64,000 bases of DNA from Epiperipatus broadwayi (GCA_028023455.1 JAQFVV010006470.1:837800-901799), one strand, 5' to 3'. Positions 31,073 through 47,394 are shown, counted from the stretch's first letter. The notes: generated by a model not told the origin, from the sequence alone. Made by a program: numbers and translations.

Positions 31073-33524
31073 CAGTAAGATTCTTATTCGAATCTTAAGT
31101 TTTACCTTTTTCTATCGTCTCTCACTCACTGGTCTATCCCACCCAAATTTAAACTTTTTGGTATCAAATTGTGTGTGTGGCAATATTAAAAATGTATAGA
31201 TATATGTAGAATTCACCATAAACACGCACACATTTCGATCTCAATATTACGGCAATAAACAAAAATAAATAATATAATTTAGATTTCTTTTAGTTATAAA
31301 AAATATATATATTTTTAACAATTTATTTTAAATTGTAAAATCCGTTATTTATTGCTTTGTTTAAATTTCATTTAATAATAATTTTAGAAATCTGATGTAA
31401 TATTTAAATACAAGTAAAAATAATCGTATGTTTCCCTTTTGTTTTTGAAAATTTAAAAGCATCGGTCGGTGAGAGATAATAGATTAATTAAAAATAAAAA
31501 TTCCCTAAAATCTAATTGCAAAAACTAAATGTAAAAATAAGATCTAAGAAGAGAGGCCATCTTAGACTTGCTAGTGACAGGAACTTTAACTTTAGCTCTG
31601 CTCTCGATCAGTTGAGAGTCTTTAAGATACTAAATATTTTTTTCTGCCATGGTATGACCGAGTAAAAGTGCCCAGACTATTCTCCACCCAGGGATGGCCT
31701 ATTGGATGCCAAACCTTCCATTGCCCTTCATACCTTCATAAATTCAACCACGATGATATGCTGCCTAAGATAATGAGAAATCTGCTGCTACTGTTAAATC
31801 AAATGAACCACCTAAATACAGGACAGAACTGCTAATCATGAACAATTTGCTACTACCCAAGGGAATCAGAAAACTTCTCATAAAACAGGTACCTGTGTTC
31901 ACATTCTCTAGAGTACTCTATTAATATGCTATAGCTCATTCTTCATACTACTTAAATAAGTTATAAAATGTAAAATTATCATTTGTAAAACTAAAATTTA
32001 ATAATTAATTTATTGTGTAAATTTCTCTAATAATCTAGCTTTTCTCACTCTATCTTTATTGGGTATGTATTTCTAAAATCTACATTATTCATATAATTAT
32101 TGCATGCTCATAATTTTCTTAGTTTAAATCTATGATCGCTTGAAACAGTGAATGCGTGTCAAATTTTCATTAATATTTACTTTCATAAATAACTTAATTT
32201 TCATATAACTCGACACGCATTCAATGCTTCGTTTATTGTAAAGCAGGGGTATACTACTTCACAAGTGGCTGGCGTATTAGTTGTAATAATCACCTAGTTT
32301 ATATATGTTTTATATTTATTAAATCTTTATTAATAATTCCATAAAATTTGCATTTCTTTGAGAGTTGCCAACGTTCTTTATTAAATGTTGATAATGTAGG
32401 GCCGAGTTAGAAATATATTTAAGACTTGACAGGATAGTCTGTACATTATACATGTGCTATGTTTAGAGATGCGATGAACCATTATAAGCTGTGAATATTC
32501 CGGATTCTATAGGGTTGAAATTAACCCCAGTCATCCTACACAAGAGGACATAATAAATGCTCCCATAGGGCTTGATAACCATCATGCAGCCAGCAGGAAA
32601 TTTCAGCATGAACCGCTTGTCCCTGGTCATGCTATGTGACACCTTACTTCTTTGGGCAGATGGCAAATGTCAGCCCGTCATTCTTATAAACTCATTCACA
32701 ACTTTGCAGTTTCAATATACTGCCATTCCATATCGCCTTTCTAGCATACCACATGTTTTCTTTAACTAACTTTATTATTCCATGCATCACTCCATCCCTG
32801 CATTATCTTCATAATTCACTCACAAATAAATGCTTGCCCTAGTTGTTAGTAAATATTTTAATTAAATAAATATATGTCCACCACTACTCTTATAAATTTT
32901 ACTTTAGACACTTGCATTGCAAAGGTATAAATCCATCAAGGCATGCCTTAGAAATACTTGCTCAGGAATATTAGGTAGCTAGATTACATCATCAAATAAA
33001 TGTTTTTCTTTTGTAAACATTACAGTATCAGAAATACCGCTACTGAGGTCTAAAAAATATGTCTAAATAAATAAATGTATTCTTTAATATATAATAGTAT
33101 CACAAATCCTGCTACTGAAACTTTAAATCTATAAAATATTATTAGTAAATGATTTTTTTATTAAAATGTTTCAATAAATAATATTAAACTATACATCTGC
33201 AGTTACATTTTATTTATTCGATACCCATTCTATATAATATTTCCTCGATTATGTAAATGTGAATGTTTAAATAATATTAGTTTGATTATTGGCTAACTCG
33301 AAAATAAAATCATGAATCTCTTGCATATCCCTGACCACCATGCCTAAAGAAATGTTTACTAATGTTGCATCAGATGCATTGTTTCATAGATTGTATTGTG
33401 GAACCGATAAACAATGTTCGAACTTAGTACTATGGATGGCTTTGCTACCTAGATGGTGCTGCAGTTGTGTGTGGTGGACGAATTCTGCACTATGTTAACG
33501 AGTTATACATTTTCTGACTGTTAC

Positions 33525-33525
<1 letters not shown>
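31068..33525 (-). mobile_element. Element E, 2.5 kb non-coding, copy 2
   Basis: Minus-strand copy of 16544-19035 with the same termini: TGAAACAGTAA on the left as shown, and ...CTGTTACA at 33518-33525. Roughly 75-80% identical by eye over the best parts. A 67-codon minus-strand ORF (32463-32666) overlaps the conserved 'accagggacaagcggt' block, but its frame is not kept in copy 1, so I do not treat it as a gene. The conserved hairpin is at 32149-32223. Confidence 0.72.

Positions 33526-33527
<2 letters not shown>

Positions 33528-33575
<48 letters not shown>
33528..33575. repeat. (TA)n array, 48 bp
   Basis: TA array between the 5' end of element E copy 2 and repeat W copy 2. Confidence 0.97.
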
Positions 33576-33576
<1 letters not shown>

Positions 33577-33579
<3 letters not shown>

Positions 33580-33772
33580 ATTGATTGTTTCAAATATAGA
33601 TTTTTGTTTCTATCACATCTTAAGTTAATGAAGGTGGCAAAAAAGAAGTATTGTATATGTCTCTAGGTAATTATTGGTTATATAACACAGATATTAATTA
33701 CTTTAAAAATTCTGAGAAAGCAAATGAATGTATGGTGAACTAAAAATAACAAGAATGATGGAACAAAAAGAC
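33577..33772 (+). repeat. Repeat W, copy 2
   Basis: Direct copy of 22503-22700, starting 'ttattgattgtttcaaata' right after the TA array. Confidence 0.85.
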
Positions 33773-34559
33773 TAATAAAAGTCAAATAGAAGCTTGGCTT
33801 CCTGAGTCAACTAAAACATTGATAAAAATTCTGTCACTGTGACCAGAATGGTTGGACAGCTATGGAAAATGGAAGAATTAATCACTTGATTCTCTTCTAA
33901 AAAATCAACCTCCAGATAAATTGTCTCCCACTGCCATATCACCTCATTCCTCTTATATTGTTTACATGTACCCTGTAGTAAGTTAATCTCCAACAAAGTT
34001 TTCTCTAGTATAATGCACTTCTTTTGCTAATATGCTGGTTGATAATTTTGGGAGTGGTTCGTAACATCTTGTCGAGGGGTTGTTCAGCCACACTTTTTTA
34101 TTTCATTTGTTGGCCCACTTACATGAGTTGTTTTTCCAGCATAGGGCTGTGTCTGAACTTAGTACGACCCTTGGAGTCTCTCCCATTTAACCCATATTTT
34201 ATGCTTGACACACCCACATTACTAGAGTGTCAATATATATCTCTATTTATTTCACCCTATTTTTTAAACCTCACTTGCTAATTTCTAATGATTCTAAAAG
34301 CTTAGTTACTTCTACCATAGTGGTGTGGTTAGCAGCAATTAAATTCTGCTCGAATTGATGGAGTAAATTATGCCTGACTATTCTAATTAATTGGGATTTG
34401 GAAAAAAGAAATGCAGTCAACTTTCTTAACTTTACTGCTTGATGTCTGAAAAACTGTGTATAACTTATTTTTTGACTGCTGTATTTTTCTTGTGATATTT
34501 TGTATTTGACCTTGTCCTGCCTATCCTGTCCCTAAAATCTATATAAGATTAAATGTTGG

Positions 34560-35200
34560 TGTTCTCCATATGTTGGTGGTCATTCAAAAAGTGACTGACA
34601 CCAATATTTCACAGTACAGTATAAGTGTTTCATAACAATTGCCAATTTCTACCCTCAGTTAACTGACATAATAGAAACAGTTCTTCTAAACATTGCAAGT
34701 ATACCACTGAGGATTCTTAATAGTATAAGTTTTTATTTTTAAAATTTTTGTTGCCCTTGTATTATGACTACCTTCATTCAACCTGCATTGAGACAATGTT
34801 TTTTGGGTATCTTTGCTTTCTAGGATACTTACCCTGTTTGCTTTACCAATTTGCCTATCTGGACTGTTACTGATATGAATCATGCATTTAATATTATGGT
34901 CTCAAGTAGAAAGATCCACCTGATATTGACTATCTCTGACAACACATATTCCCTCACATTTATGTATCTGTATTTCCTTATTTTCTTGATCCAATAGACT
35001 AATTTTATTACCTGTATGAATTTTATTAATGATTTTACAGACAAACTCCCTCTTCTCATTCTTCATTTTATCTAGCTGATTTATAAGCACTGAAGCAAGT
35101 TCTACCTCTCTATCTGGTGACTCTCCAACTTGCTGAAGTATCATTACCAAACACTTCCCACATTTTTTCATATCCCTTTCTAAGGACCATGTAAAATGTT
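34560..35200 (-). pseudogene. Unidentified broken ORF, minus strand
   Basis: Two consecutive minus-strand open stretches, 34902-35171 (89 codons) and 34686-34883 (65 codons), are nearly in register and separated by one stop. Composition is protein-like: charged, mixed, with several Cys (CGKC, HKCEGICVV) and few long AT-encoded runs. It reads better than the chance ORFs elsewhere. I do not recognise the family. Position downstream of the coiled-coil ORFs at 35.6-36.1 kb suggests one broken gene, most likely from a retroelement. Confidence 0.4.
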
Positions 35201-35469
35201 TTATTTTTCCATCTCTATCTCTGACTCTATTACAGATTCAGAACATTCCTGTTTTACAGCTAATAAACCTCTATCTAAGTGATTGTATCCTGCTCTCATG
35301 AAATAACTTTCAATATCCACTCTCAAAACATTTTTAACTTTATCTATTTTTTGAAATCATGCAACAAAAACTTTTTTAAACATATTGATTATTTGATTCA
35401 ATTGAACTTCAATGCTCCTGAGTTTTTGATCCATTCCTACCCTATGGCGAGCTAATTTTCAATTAATAT

Positions 35470-36130
35470 CTTATTTTCCTTTTGTTCTTGGCCTACCACT
35501 GACTCTCTTGGCTCTCAATTGTTGACTTGGTGATTCTCATTTGTAAGTCAGCCTCAATTTCTAGTTTATTTTGAGACAATCTCAATTCTAATTTTTCTAT
35601 AAATTCTACTTTAAGCTGATTCCTAAAAAGATACTTTTACTCTCCATTGATTCTTTCATGGCCTTCATTTGACTATGCAAACACCCCAGAAACTCTGTAT
35701 TCCCTTGACTAATATATTCTATGACTTTCTCTACTCTATTTTCTATATTCAAATTTTTTACCTTGCACTGGCTCTTAAGCTCATTCATTCTAGTTTCCAG
35801 CTTATGATTTTTCACTATCAATTGGGTCTCCAACTTACTAAGCTGAATGGTTAGCCAATTTTTTAACTTTACAACTTGATTTTCTATGCCATCTTTTAAC
35901 TCTACAATTTGGATTTTCTAGGCTATATTTTAATTAGGTGCTTAGTCTATCTTCTTTATCAATTTGATTCGTTAGACGAGCTTGGCTTTCATTTAATTTT
36001 ATACTTAGACAAGTTTGGTTATCCATTTGAATCTTTAGCCTAGTTTGGCTTCCTTTGAATTCTTTAGTTTGGTTATCTATTTGAATCACCATAGTCTGTA
36101 ACATTACTTCAAATCACTGAATATCAGTCA
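35470..36130 (-). pseudogene. Broken coiled-coil ORF, possibly retroelement gag
   Basis: Minus-strand reading gives repeated heptad-like segments rich in Gln, Lys, Asn and Leu, including Q(I/M)DNQT near 36080 and 36015, SQ.RL blocks near 36045 and 35970, and the 75-codon ORF 35606-35833 (ETQLIVKNHKLETRMNEL). Stops interrupt it. Coiled-coil N-termini occur in gag proteins of some LTR elements. A TTTGGTGTCC motif on the minus strand near 36845, about 700 bp upstream, could be a primer binding site. Function is not established. Confidence 0.4.
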
Positions 36131-36849
36131 TTTCTGGTTATTTTGATTGGTTTCAGAGCTCAGCATCCAGCCACCATGCTTTCACTTTTTTAACTTTGTC
36201 ACTTTGTTGTAACACTAAGGACATTTCCTTACTGTCTCCCTTTTGCCCTTAGGAATTTTATATTTAATGATAAATAATTAATGATAAAAAATTAGGCAAT
36301 CATCTTTTTTTTCTTCCATTAACCACCAATCACAACCCTAACATCAACCCATACTTTGCTCACCCAATTGGTCTTGACCTTAGAAATCACAATACTAGCT
36401 AGATGTCTCATTTAATATGTTTTTGGTATCTACAAATCCAATCATCATCAATAATCAATTTTAATTAAACACAAAATTTTGATCTCTCTTTTATCAAAAT
36501 TAACTACCTAAAATTACCTAACTTGATTATAAATTTCTGATATAACCAGTTGCAGCCATCTACAAACTCAATTCTTCAGCTCTTAATTAACTTCCAGCAC
36601 CCATTATTCATTGAGTGTCCACGTTGTTGCACCATTTATAACCATTTTGATAAGAAACCACATTATGCACCACTTATAAGCTTTTATTCCAGTTATTAGA
36701 CACTTGCTGCCATGTTGCATGCCACTTATAAACTTTTGGTCAGATGGATGGATGGCTGCTTCTCCACTCCCAGTTAACATTATCACTAAAGCCTCCCTCA
36801 GTATCGATGATGATGGGAAAGATCCATAATCATATTTTGAGGACACCAA

Positions 36850-37946
36850 ATTGCAACTTGAATGAAAATATTGAAGCTAAACCCTATTTCAATAACTTAT
36901 TAATAATTTGTAATAATGATATCTAATGAATGACCTTAATACATAATCAATAGTCTAAGAGAACACTGAGAATGTGTTAAAATAATAATACTAATACACT
37001 TGGAAACTCAACTCCCATTACAATTTATACTCTCAGCACACTCCCCATTCATTACCATTAAATATACAATTCAGATTTTGTTTCAGATTACAAATAGTTC
37101 TATGTCCATCTCCACTCTTCTGAACTATTCCTCCATTATCATCACAATACTATTTCTCTTACTCTCAAATTTTCCATCATAAAAGCTCATTTATCTCCTA
37201 TGATAATCTCTTCTCAGGGTTTTAGAACAATAAGGTCTGGAAGTCGATCAAGCTGCTATGGATTATTGGTGATAAAGACACTTCTGATGATTACCTCTGA
37301 GGTTGATCTTGGTTGAATTTAATGTTGTCAATGTCCACTTACACTAATGCTCGGATAATTAAATTTACATTAAATTTTGGAAATAACATATTACAAACAT
37401 TGTCATCCTTAAAAAAAATCATAAGTAAGTGCATCTCTAGAGGTATCTGAATACAATAAATGAGGGAATGATTTTATGCCCACCCACTGCATTCACTATT
37501 ATCCAATACCCATCCCACGATTCATAATTTATACTTCAACTATACTGAATTATTTCGGGGAATATAGCTAATTTTGTGTTTTGCTGTGCTACATAAAATT
37601 AGAAAATTAACTATTTTTTTTTTTTTACTGCATATGATTTACTAAAATGATGCTTCAATGGATTTGAGATTTTTAGATTGTAATAATACACAAAAATTTG
37701 AGACTCACATAATTTTTTATTAAAAAAATAACAAATTTTATTAGCAAATATAACTCAATAAAATAATATTTACTTTACTTCTATGGTTCACATGGGTTTC
37801 CCCTGTTCTACATCCATAATCTAAAAATATAAAAAAAAAGGTCTTTAAATCAACAGATAATTTTAAGAAGTTTAATAATAGAAATATTAATTTTTAATTA
37901 CTAAGGAATCATGATTGCCATAGACTAATACTAATAAAACAAATAG
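36850..37946. other. AT-rich DNA, no gene recognised
   Basis: If the minus-strand motif near 36845 is a primer binding site, part of this region would be a 5' LTR, but I found no second copy to support that. A T-rich run is at 37614-37625. No ORF of interest. Confidence 0.45.
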
Positions 37947-37968
37947 ATAAAAATAAATAATAGTTATC

Positions 37969-38004
<36 letters not shown>

Positions 38005-38029
38005 GATAACTATTATTTATTTTTATCTT
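37947..38029. repeat. Perfect 83 bp palindrome
   Basis: A 29 bp arm (gataaaaataaat ... atcttcata) is followed by a short TA core and its exact reverse complement. It would form a perfect hairpin or cruciform. Confidence 0.95.
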
Positions 38030-38487
38030 CATATATATTTTTTTCTTAAGTTTAGCTAAGACATAGTGAACATTAAATTTCTCACCCCAGTGTTTAATGT
38101 TTTCAATTACTGATTTATTTCTAAGGATAACTCTCCCAGTAAAAAAAAAAAAAAAAAAATTCCATTAACTATTTTAACCTAATATGCCATCACCTCATGC
38201 TTTACAGTAGAGATATTTTATGTATGATTGGACTTCTCACCATTAAAATAATTTTAGTTCACATTCAAATGTCAAGATATCGGTACTTAGCTAAATCATT
38301 GTCATACATGTATACTATCTATATTCATGTACATATGACATAATAATAATAACAACAACAACAACTGAATTAATTGGAGAACTGTACTCATAGTAATAAT
38401 TGTAACATTTGTTTCTTGATGTACTCATTTTTTCTTGTTTTTTTAACTGCTGTAACCACCTTTCTTAAGTACAAATAAAGTTTGCTT

Positions 38488-40458
<1,971 letters not shown>

Positions 40459-41639
40459 GGTCAATTTTTACAGAAGACAGGGTGTGTGGCTAACATAAAC
40501 TTACTGAACAGTCATTTTGTACTAATATTATAAAATTTGACTAAGTTTTATCATTCAGGAGACAGAACAATTAAAAAATTAACAACAAACGATTTATATT
40601 CTCTTTTTTTTTAAAAAAAATGTTCATTTAACCTGATAACGATGCTTCTCTGCATAACTGATGATGACTAGCAAGAAAGTGCATTTTTTAAAGACAAATC
40701 AAGCTCTTATATTGCCTGGGTTTTTTCATCCCACCCCTTTGTATGGTTGACCTTCCACCCTATTTATGTCTGTGTTTTACTTGATTCATTACCTATTGTT
40801 TTTTATCCCCTTCTGAATGATTGACCTGCTAAACTATTATGTCTGCATTCAAATGGATTGACCATTGCAACCGCCTTGCAAGCAAGTAGTTGGTTGTAGA
40901 CAGTTGTGGGTTCGCGTCCCGGCCGATGCTATGACATATGAAAAAAAAAATGGATTGACCACCGATTGTTTTTAAACTTATACATTTCCATGTCACAGAT
41001 ATCAAATTATTTTCTTTAGTAATTTTCTGCTTGTGGAAATCTCCCCAAGGAAAAATGAAAGAATACTCTCCCCATAGAATAAATGACAGAATGATCATTT
41101 CCCACCCTTTTTGTTTAACAATAATAAAAATGCATGGAAAACCAACTTCAAACCCAGTATCTCGACTTAAAATTGGCTGATATGAATGAATCATTGTAAA
41201 AATATTAATTCTTCTTTAAGGAGTTCTTCTATGAGATAACATGTGATATTTATTATTCACTCGTTAACTTTATAATTAAAATTCACAACCAAGTCATATT
41301 CATGCATGCACCCCTCACAGATACAATTGTAAATAGACCAATTGATCAATACTCTGATTAATTCTTCATCTTTTTTTTTTGAAAATTTGATTTTAATAAT
41401 TATTGCATTTTAACTTATTATTATAAAATTACAATTTTCTATTTCGATTCTCCCAAAGTAGTTTTGTAAATTTCACAACCCCTTTCCTTCTCTCCAATCT
41501 CCAACCATTAAAATGATGTATAAATATTGCTAATCTATAATTTTCTCAATTATATCTTTGGCTATTAAATTACTAAATAAAATATTATTGCCTAGAAATC
41601 TTTATGATTAAATGTTTAGTTTGCCCACTAAGTAAAACT
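40459..41639 (+). repeat. Dispersed repeat R, copy 2
   Basis: Same-strand copy of 4396-5508, with a SINE inserted at about 40865. The 121-codon minus-strand ORF 40829-41194 runs across repeat and SINE and is a chance ORF. Confidence 0.85.
40865..40950 (+). mobile_element. tRNA-derived SINE, 5'-truncated, with target site duplication
   Basis: About 85 bp ending in an A run. It holds an anticodon-loop-like segment (cgccttgcaagcaag; loop TTGCAAG, possibly Ala TGC) and a pol III B box (GGTTCGCGTCC). The A box is missing, so the unit is truncated. It is bracketed by a target duplication, AATGGATTGACCA, at 40852-40864 and 40949-40961. The repeat R copy at 4.8 kb lacks the insert. LINE machinery such as the RTE elements here could have moved it. 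Confidence 0.85.
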
Positions 41640-43400
41640 CAAAGGAATTTTTTTTTTTTTTTAGTTACCAGAAATCTTTAAGCTAGGATGACCGGCTAAA
41701 TAATAAGAAAGATATATCTTCCTAAATTCCTTGCCTCAGTTAAACGTTAAATTAACACCATCATTAATATTATTACTATTATTTTTCTTTAAAAATGTAT
41801 ATTTTATGCTGATCAATTCATTCTACTTTATTTACTTTTATTTATTATTATAATTAAGAAGAAACTTAAAGTTCATGAACATTACAATCTTTTAACAAAA
41901 TTATTAATTTTATAATATGTTGTGGAAATGTATGCATGACTATTTAACAAATCTATAGACTCTCAGTTCAAATTATTTTCTGCTTACATAAAGATCAGTT
42001 TAAAATGGGGAAAGTGCATGTGTACTTTATTATGCTATATTTTAAATTACTAAGGAATGATAACTTTGTTTTTTATTTATGCTTATACAAATAAATTATA
42101 TTTTATTTAAGAAATAAATATGTGCCTTACACAGAATTAATTAATTACTGCTATTTATTGAATGTGTGTATCTTTAAGTCAGATTGAAAGATGTTAATAT
42201 TGTTTATTTGTGTTCTCTTTGATGTATGGATTTATTATAACAAAATATTATTGTTTAAGGAATTACAAATTTTATGTGAGCCATTAATTAACAACGAACC
42301 AGAATTAATTATGTGTATGCTAACTAATAAATTATAGGAAGCAAAGGTCTCTAGGAAACTTGTTAAAATACTGTTGAGTTAAAGGTTTTTAAAATTGCTT
42401 AAATGTGAAGAATTAAACCAATAAATAGCTGAAACTATTTTTCACATTATTGTTATGAAATTTATTATTGCACATACTATACCAGTAAACTCAATTCGCT
42501 TTTTGCTAAGAACATTGGAGATTATTCAATTAACTTGAATTGTAAATGTTTTGTCTTACAAAAATTTTTTTTCATGTTTCATGTTCTTACTAACACGCAC
42601 TCAGCTGGAAAAGTCTTCGTTATCCCCGTGTTGTTCACTGAACTTTGGAAAAGAAACTTTGCAAGTTAATTTTTCTTTAATTTAAAAGAAAAGTGACTTT
42701 TATTTAATTTTTGTTATTTTTATTTTTTGCCATTAATTATTGATAGACATGTTTATTATTTATAGGTTTGCTTAAATAAGTATATTTCCTGATCTTCTAG
42801 ACCGTCACAGATTAGGATATTTGCAAATTGTGAATATGGTGGTAAATTGTATTATTTAAACATTTTTTATGTAGAAGATACATTATTTTTTTTGTATATT
42901 ATTAAAGAGAGATATTTATTTTATATATATTTTTTCTTTTATTCCGAAGTGAGATTTTTTTAGCTTTTAGAGTAGCTAACATATGAAAGAAATATCCTGT
43001 CAGAGATAGCTTATAGTCTATTCTAAGTTAAAAGGTTATATTTTAATGTATCCTTTACTTACCGTAATATTTGCATATTCTGGTGGGTTCCAGGCTAATA
43101 TACACGTGAAGAAGTTAATTAAGGATAGTATATTAACATATTTATGTGTGTACATCACCAAATATCAAAATAATGATAATCAAGAAGTAATATAGAACAT
43201 TCGGCTTCATATATTAATGATAACACATTCAGTAATCAGACTTACACATGAATCCATGAGCATCTAAAATGTCATTACAACACTACAAAAACCTTCAGAA
43301 GAGAAACCAGGTACATTTACTATTGCAATTTTATATGAATTTATAAAAGAAATACATTTAAAAATGAAATGCAGCAAAAATAACTTAACGGAAATGAAAC
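41640..43400. other. AT-rich DNA, nothing recognised
   Basis: Very AT-rich with several T runs (41648-41661, 42567-42572). No ORF, terminal repeat or shared repeat seen. Confidence 0.5.
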
Positions 43401-44840
43401 AAAACAATAGCAGATCAATATATAAAGAGATTCAACAAAAAGTGCCAAAGAATATAAACAATAGATCCAAAAAAGAGAAAACAATCTTGAAAAAATACAT
43501 TCAAAATTGTTGAAATGCAATATAGATTAGGTGTATCAACAAACGTGTGATGGTGAATTTAAGGAAATGCAGCTAAAACTAAAAAAGAAAGATAATGAAA
43601 GTAAAGACATGCATCATGTCGTAAAAGAAACATTTGAGATGGAACAACAGTAATAATCAGCAATGAACGGGTAATTGCAGTTCAAGTACAATAAAAAACA
43701 ATATAACAGAAAATATAAAGGTAGAATAAAAGAGTACATAATGAATAGAGCAAATACCTCAAAATTATATTCAATCTAGTGAATATAAAGTAAAGAAATG
43801 TATCCAAGGTATAATAAAATAAATGAAAATAATGGATATTAGAGAAATATTTAAGAGAGATCAAGATTAAAGTTTAAAAAATATTATTTAAAGAATGACT
43901 CCAATAGACTGAGGAAAAGATATAGACTAATCAGAAACATGTAATTGGCATTGTAAATAGCATAAACATAGATTATGCACTGGTTAAGGAACATGCACAA
44001 AATTGGTTTATTGATTGAATGAATAACCTAAAAAAGATACTAAAGGTTAGAGTACAAAACAAGATAGCTGAAACGAAAGTAAAGCTATAAAAAATATAAA
44101 AGTTACAAAATACCACAGATATTATAACGTCCTGTTTTGTAAATTAATTTTTAGAAAAGTTAATTATTCAGAAGTCATACAGATAAGAGTCACATGGACC
44201 ATCTTGATAATCTGGATAATTATTTTCAACTTTTTCACCTAATAGAAATAGAACAGATGGGTATTACTTATAATAATTTACATAGATTTGCTAATGAATT
44301 GCTTAACTCGTTAATAAATAAACAATCTTCTACTCTGGGTACAGAAAAAATAATTTCAAATATTTTTTGTATAGAAAAATACCAAGATGGAATTAGATAA
44401 CACTCTGTGTTGAACGTTATCACAATAATTTTGAAGACCAGTATCAAATTTAAGGTCTTTGTCAGAAAACGACATTCCCGAAAGCCAAAATCATCTTTAT
44501 TTGACATAATTTAATATGTGGTTTCAAACAAATGATTACCAACATTGACTACAAAAACTATATGACAACTATTAAATGTCATCAACACAAACCTTCAGAT
44601 TCAGAACAGTATAGGGGAAGACATGATTACAACACCAAATATGCAATCAAAGAAAAGGAGTGAGACTTATATAGGTTGCATTACAGAGAAATATGGTCAA
44701 TGATTCTAACCCTATAGAAATAAATTAAATGGAACATATGATGGAAATATCAATAAAATCCATGTAAAACCTCATATTAGTAGGAAGCCTACTCCAAAAC
44801 AGCAAACCCCTTTAAACAAATCATGATATCCTTTTCTAAT
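43400..44840 (+). other. Possible degenerate 5' coding part of a retroelement
   Basis: A-rich plus strand with many short Lys- and Asn-rich reading stretches. One 68-codon ORF (44194-44400) is immediately followed by an in-frame region with Arg/Lys-rich sequence (KRHSRKPKSSLF). Its position upstream of the RT/RNase H remnant at 45.7-46.7 kb would suit a gag gene, but no gag motif is recognisable. Confidence 0.25.
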
Positions 44841-44844
44841 GTCA

Positions 44845-45212
<368 letters not shown>

Positions 45213-45739
45213 TAGATGAAGTAAAATATATCCAGAACATAAGATGCCTTATTTTGAAGTATAATTAGAGACAAAAAATGTGACGAGTGTAAAATAAAAC
45301 AAATGATATAACTTCATGGATATTTGATATTAAAGGGTTAATTCGTGATGTAGTATTGAGGTTATATTATCCGAACCACTTTAATAACATATTAGAGTTT
45401 ACAAGAAAGCAAGTAATAAATCTTGATTAAAATTTTGAATTTAAATTTTCAAAAATTCACTATTCCAAAGAAATTGGCTATTTAAACCTCATTGATTATT
45501 CATAAGATGTATTGAAAGATGTGAATAATGACGAGTTTTACAAGAAATATGGAAAAATAAATTGTGCCATACAATGGGTCAATACCTTCAAATATTTTCA
45601 GAAATATTTAGCATTGTCTTTAGGAATATGCATAGTAACATGATCTTTGAAGATCAATTTCTTAAATCATGTTATTACAAACACCACATTAGTCGAAGGC
45701 CGAAATAGGAAAGCTAATACACCAATTGATGGATTGGGG

Positions 45740-46720
45740 AAAATTACTTAATATTTAACACTTTTTAAAATTTTATAGTAATCATAAAGGATATTAATGT
45801 CTAAAAAGTATGTCTAGATGATAGATAATTGAATAAGCTTAAAAATCCAAATAAGAATATCCACTGATCCGGATCTTCTTAAATTTTGAAATATTGCAAG
45901 TATTTATCAAATCCTATCTCATATCATGCTATATGCAGTTTGTCCTTCATTAAGATGACTTAAAATATTCAACAGTTTAAAATTGTCTATTCTTATCAAT
46001 TTCACTAGATGACCTATTGAGTTACTTCTATCTTATCTTGTCAGATGTATTTTAATCCTTTATTTTTATGCATATATGGGGAAGAAGTTGGAACTAAAGA
46101 ATCTAAAAGAGATTTTAGGTCACATATACTATTTCTTTAAAGCATACAGCAAAAGCAGTTTGATTGATATAACAAGGAATACTTTAATAAAACACTATTT
46201 TAGGCAAAATAGTGGGAAATTATAAGGTCACAGTCTGACAAAATAATGATCACAGTTTTTGAAACTCTTAGTCCTCAAAAACAAATATGATCATTTATAG
46301 CTCTATATGACTTATATCACAAGTTTTATTAATAATTTAGCCTTCGAAATTAAGTTTATGCTTCAATTATTAAATAAAGAATCCTGACAATGGGCATCAA
46401 ACCATGATCCAGATTCTGAGAATCTTAAAAATGTAATTTAACAAATCTTGATTTAACAAGCCTTTTTTTATGTCTAAACCGGTAGAAGTAGTTATGGACT
46501 TGAATCAATTCTCTTCAAACTGCAAAATGATAACCACACATGAGTTTAATCTCTTAAAGCATCCAATCTAAATATATTGTTACAAAGAAGACAACCTAAG
46601 AATTAATATGGCCGTTACAAAAAAATGAAAATTATTTTTGGGCTCTGATGTTAATGTGATCATGGATAAAAATGTTTCAAATTCTTGAACCATAATCACA
46701 TAAGCAAAAGATGCATTTAC
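45740..46720 (+). pseudogene. Ty3/gypsy RT and RNase H remnant
   Basis: Several retroelement motifs appear in order in shifting frames. Near 45780-45850 is an RT entry block, NFIVIIKD then VCLDDR and LNKLKNPN, like 'VCLDYRKLNKLT' of gypsy RT. ILKYCKYLS follows near 45890. Near 46460-46540 is an RNase H start with SSYGLESILFKLQND, and near 46640-46670 is LGSDVNVIMD, like 'FG..V.V.TDHK'. Many stops interrupt it. The YVDD block itself was not found. Confidence 0.55.
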
Positions 46721-47013
46721 ATATAGTTAACAGCAAAAAAGGACTATGAATATGGAGCTGCAAGGGCTCTGCAAGCGCTAAGTCCATAAGATAGAAAGGA
46801 TAAAAAAAGCCTACTAATTAATAAACTTAAAAGTTTCACTGTAACACAATGAATTGTAGCGTATCAGTAATTAAAAAGTTGTTTTGTTTAGTGATGTTTA
46901 CTCCTTGAAGAATTACATTACTTAGTTTAATATATTAAGGTTTCAGGTAAAATTATATGTAGTATTTTCAGTTAAAATCCAGTTCAGTTTATGCAGCAAT
47001 GTTTATGTGCTGA

Positions 47014-47394
<381 letters not shown>

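Noticed and set aside
40865-40950. A tRNA gene
   Set aside because: B box and anticodon-like loop are present, but there is no A box or acceptor stem, and it has an A tail and target duplication, so it is a SINE.
40829-41194. 121-codon minus-strand ORF
   Set aside because: It spans repeat R and a later SINE insertion, so its frame is accidental.
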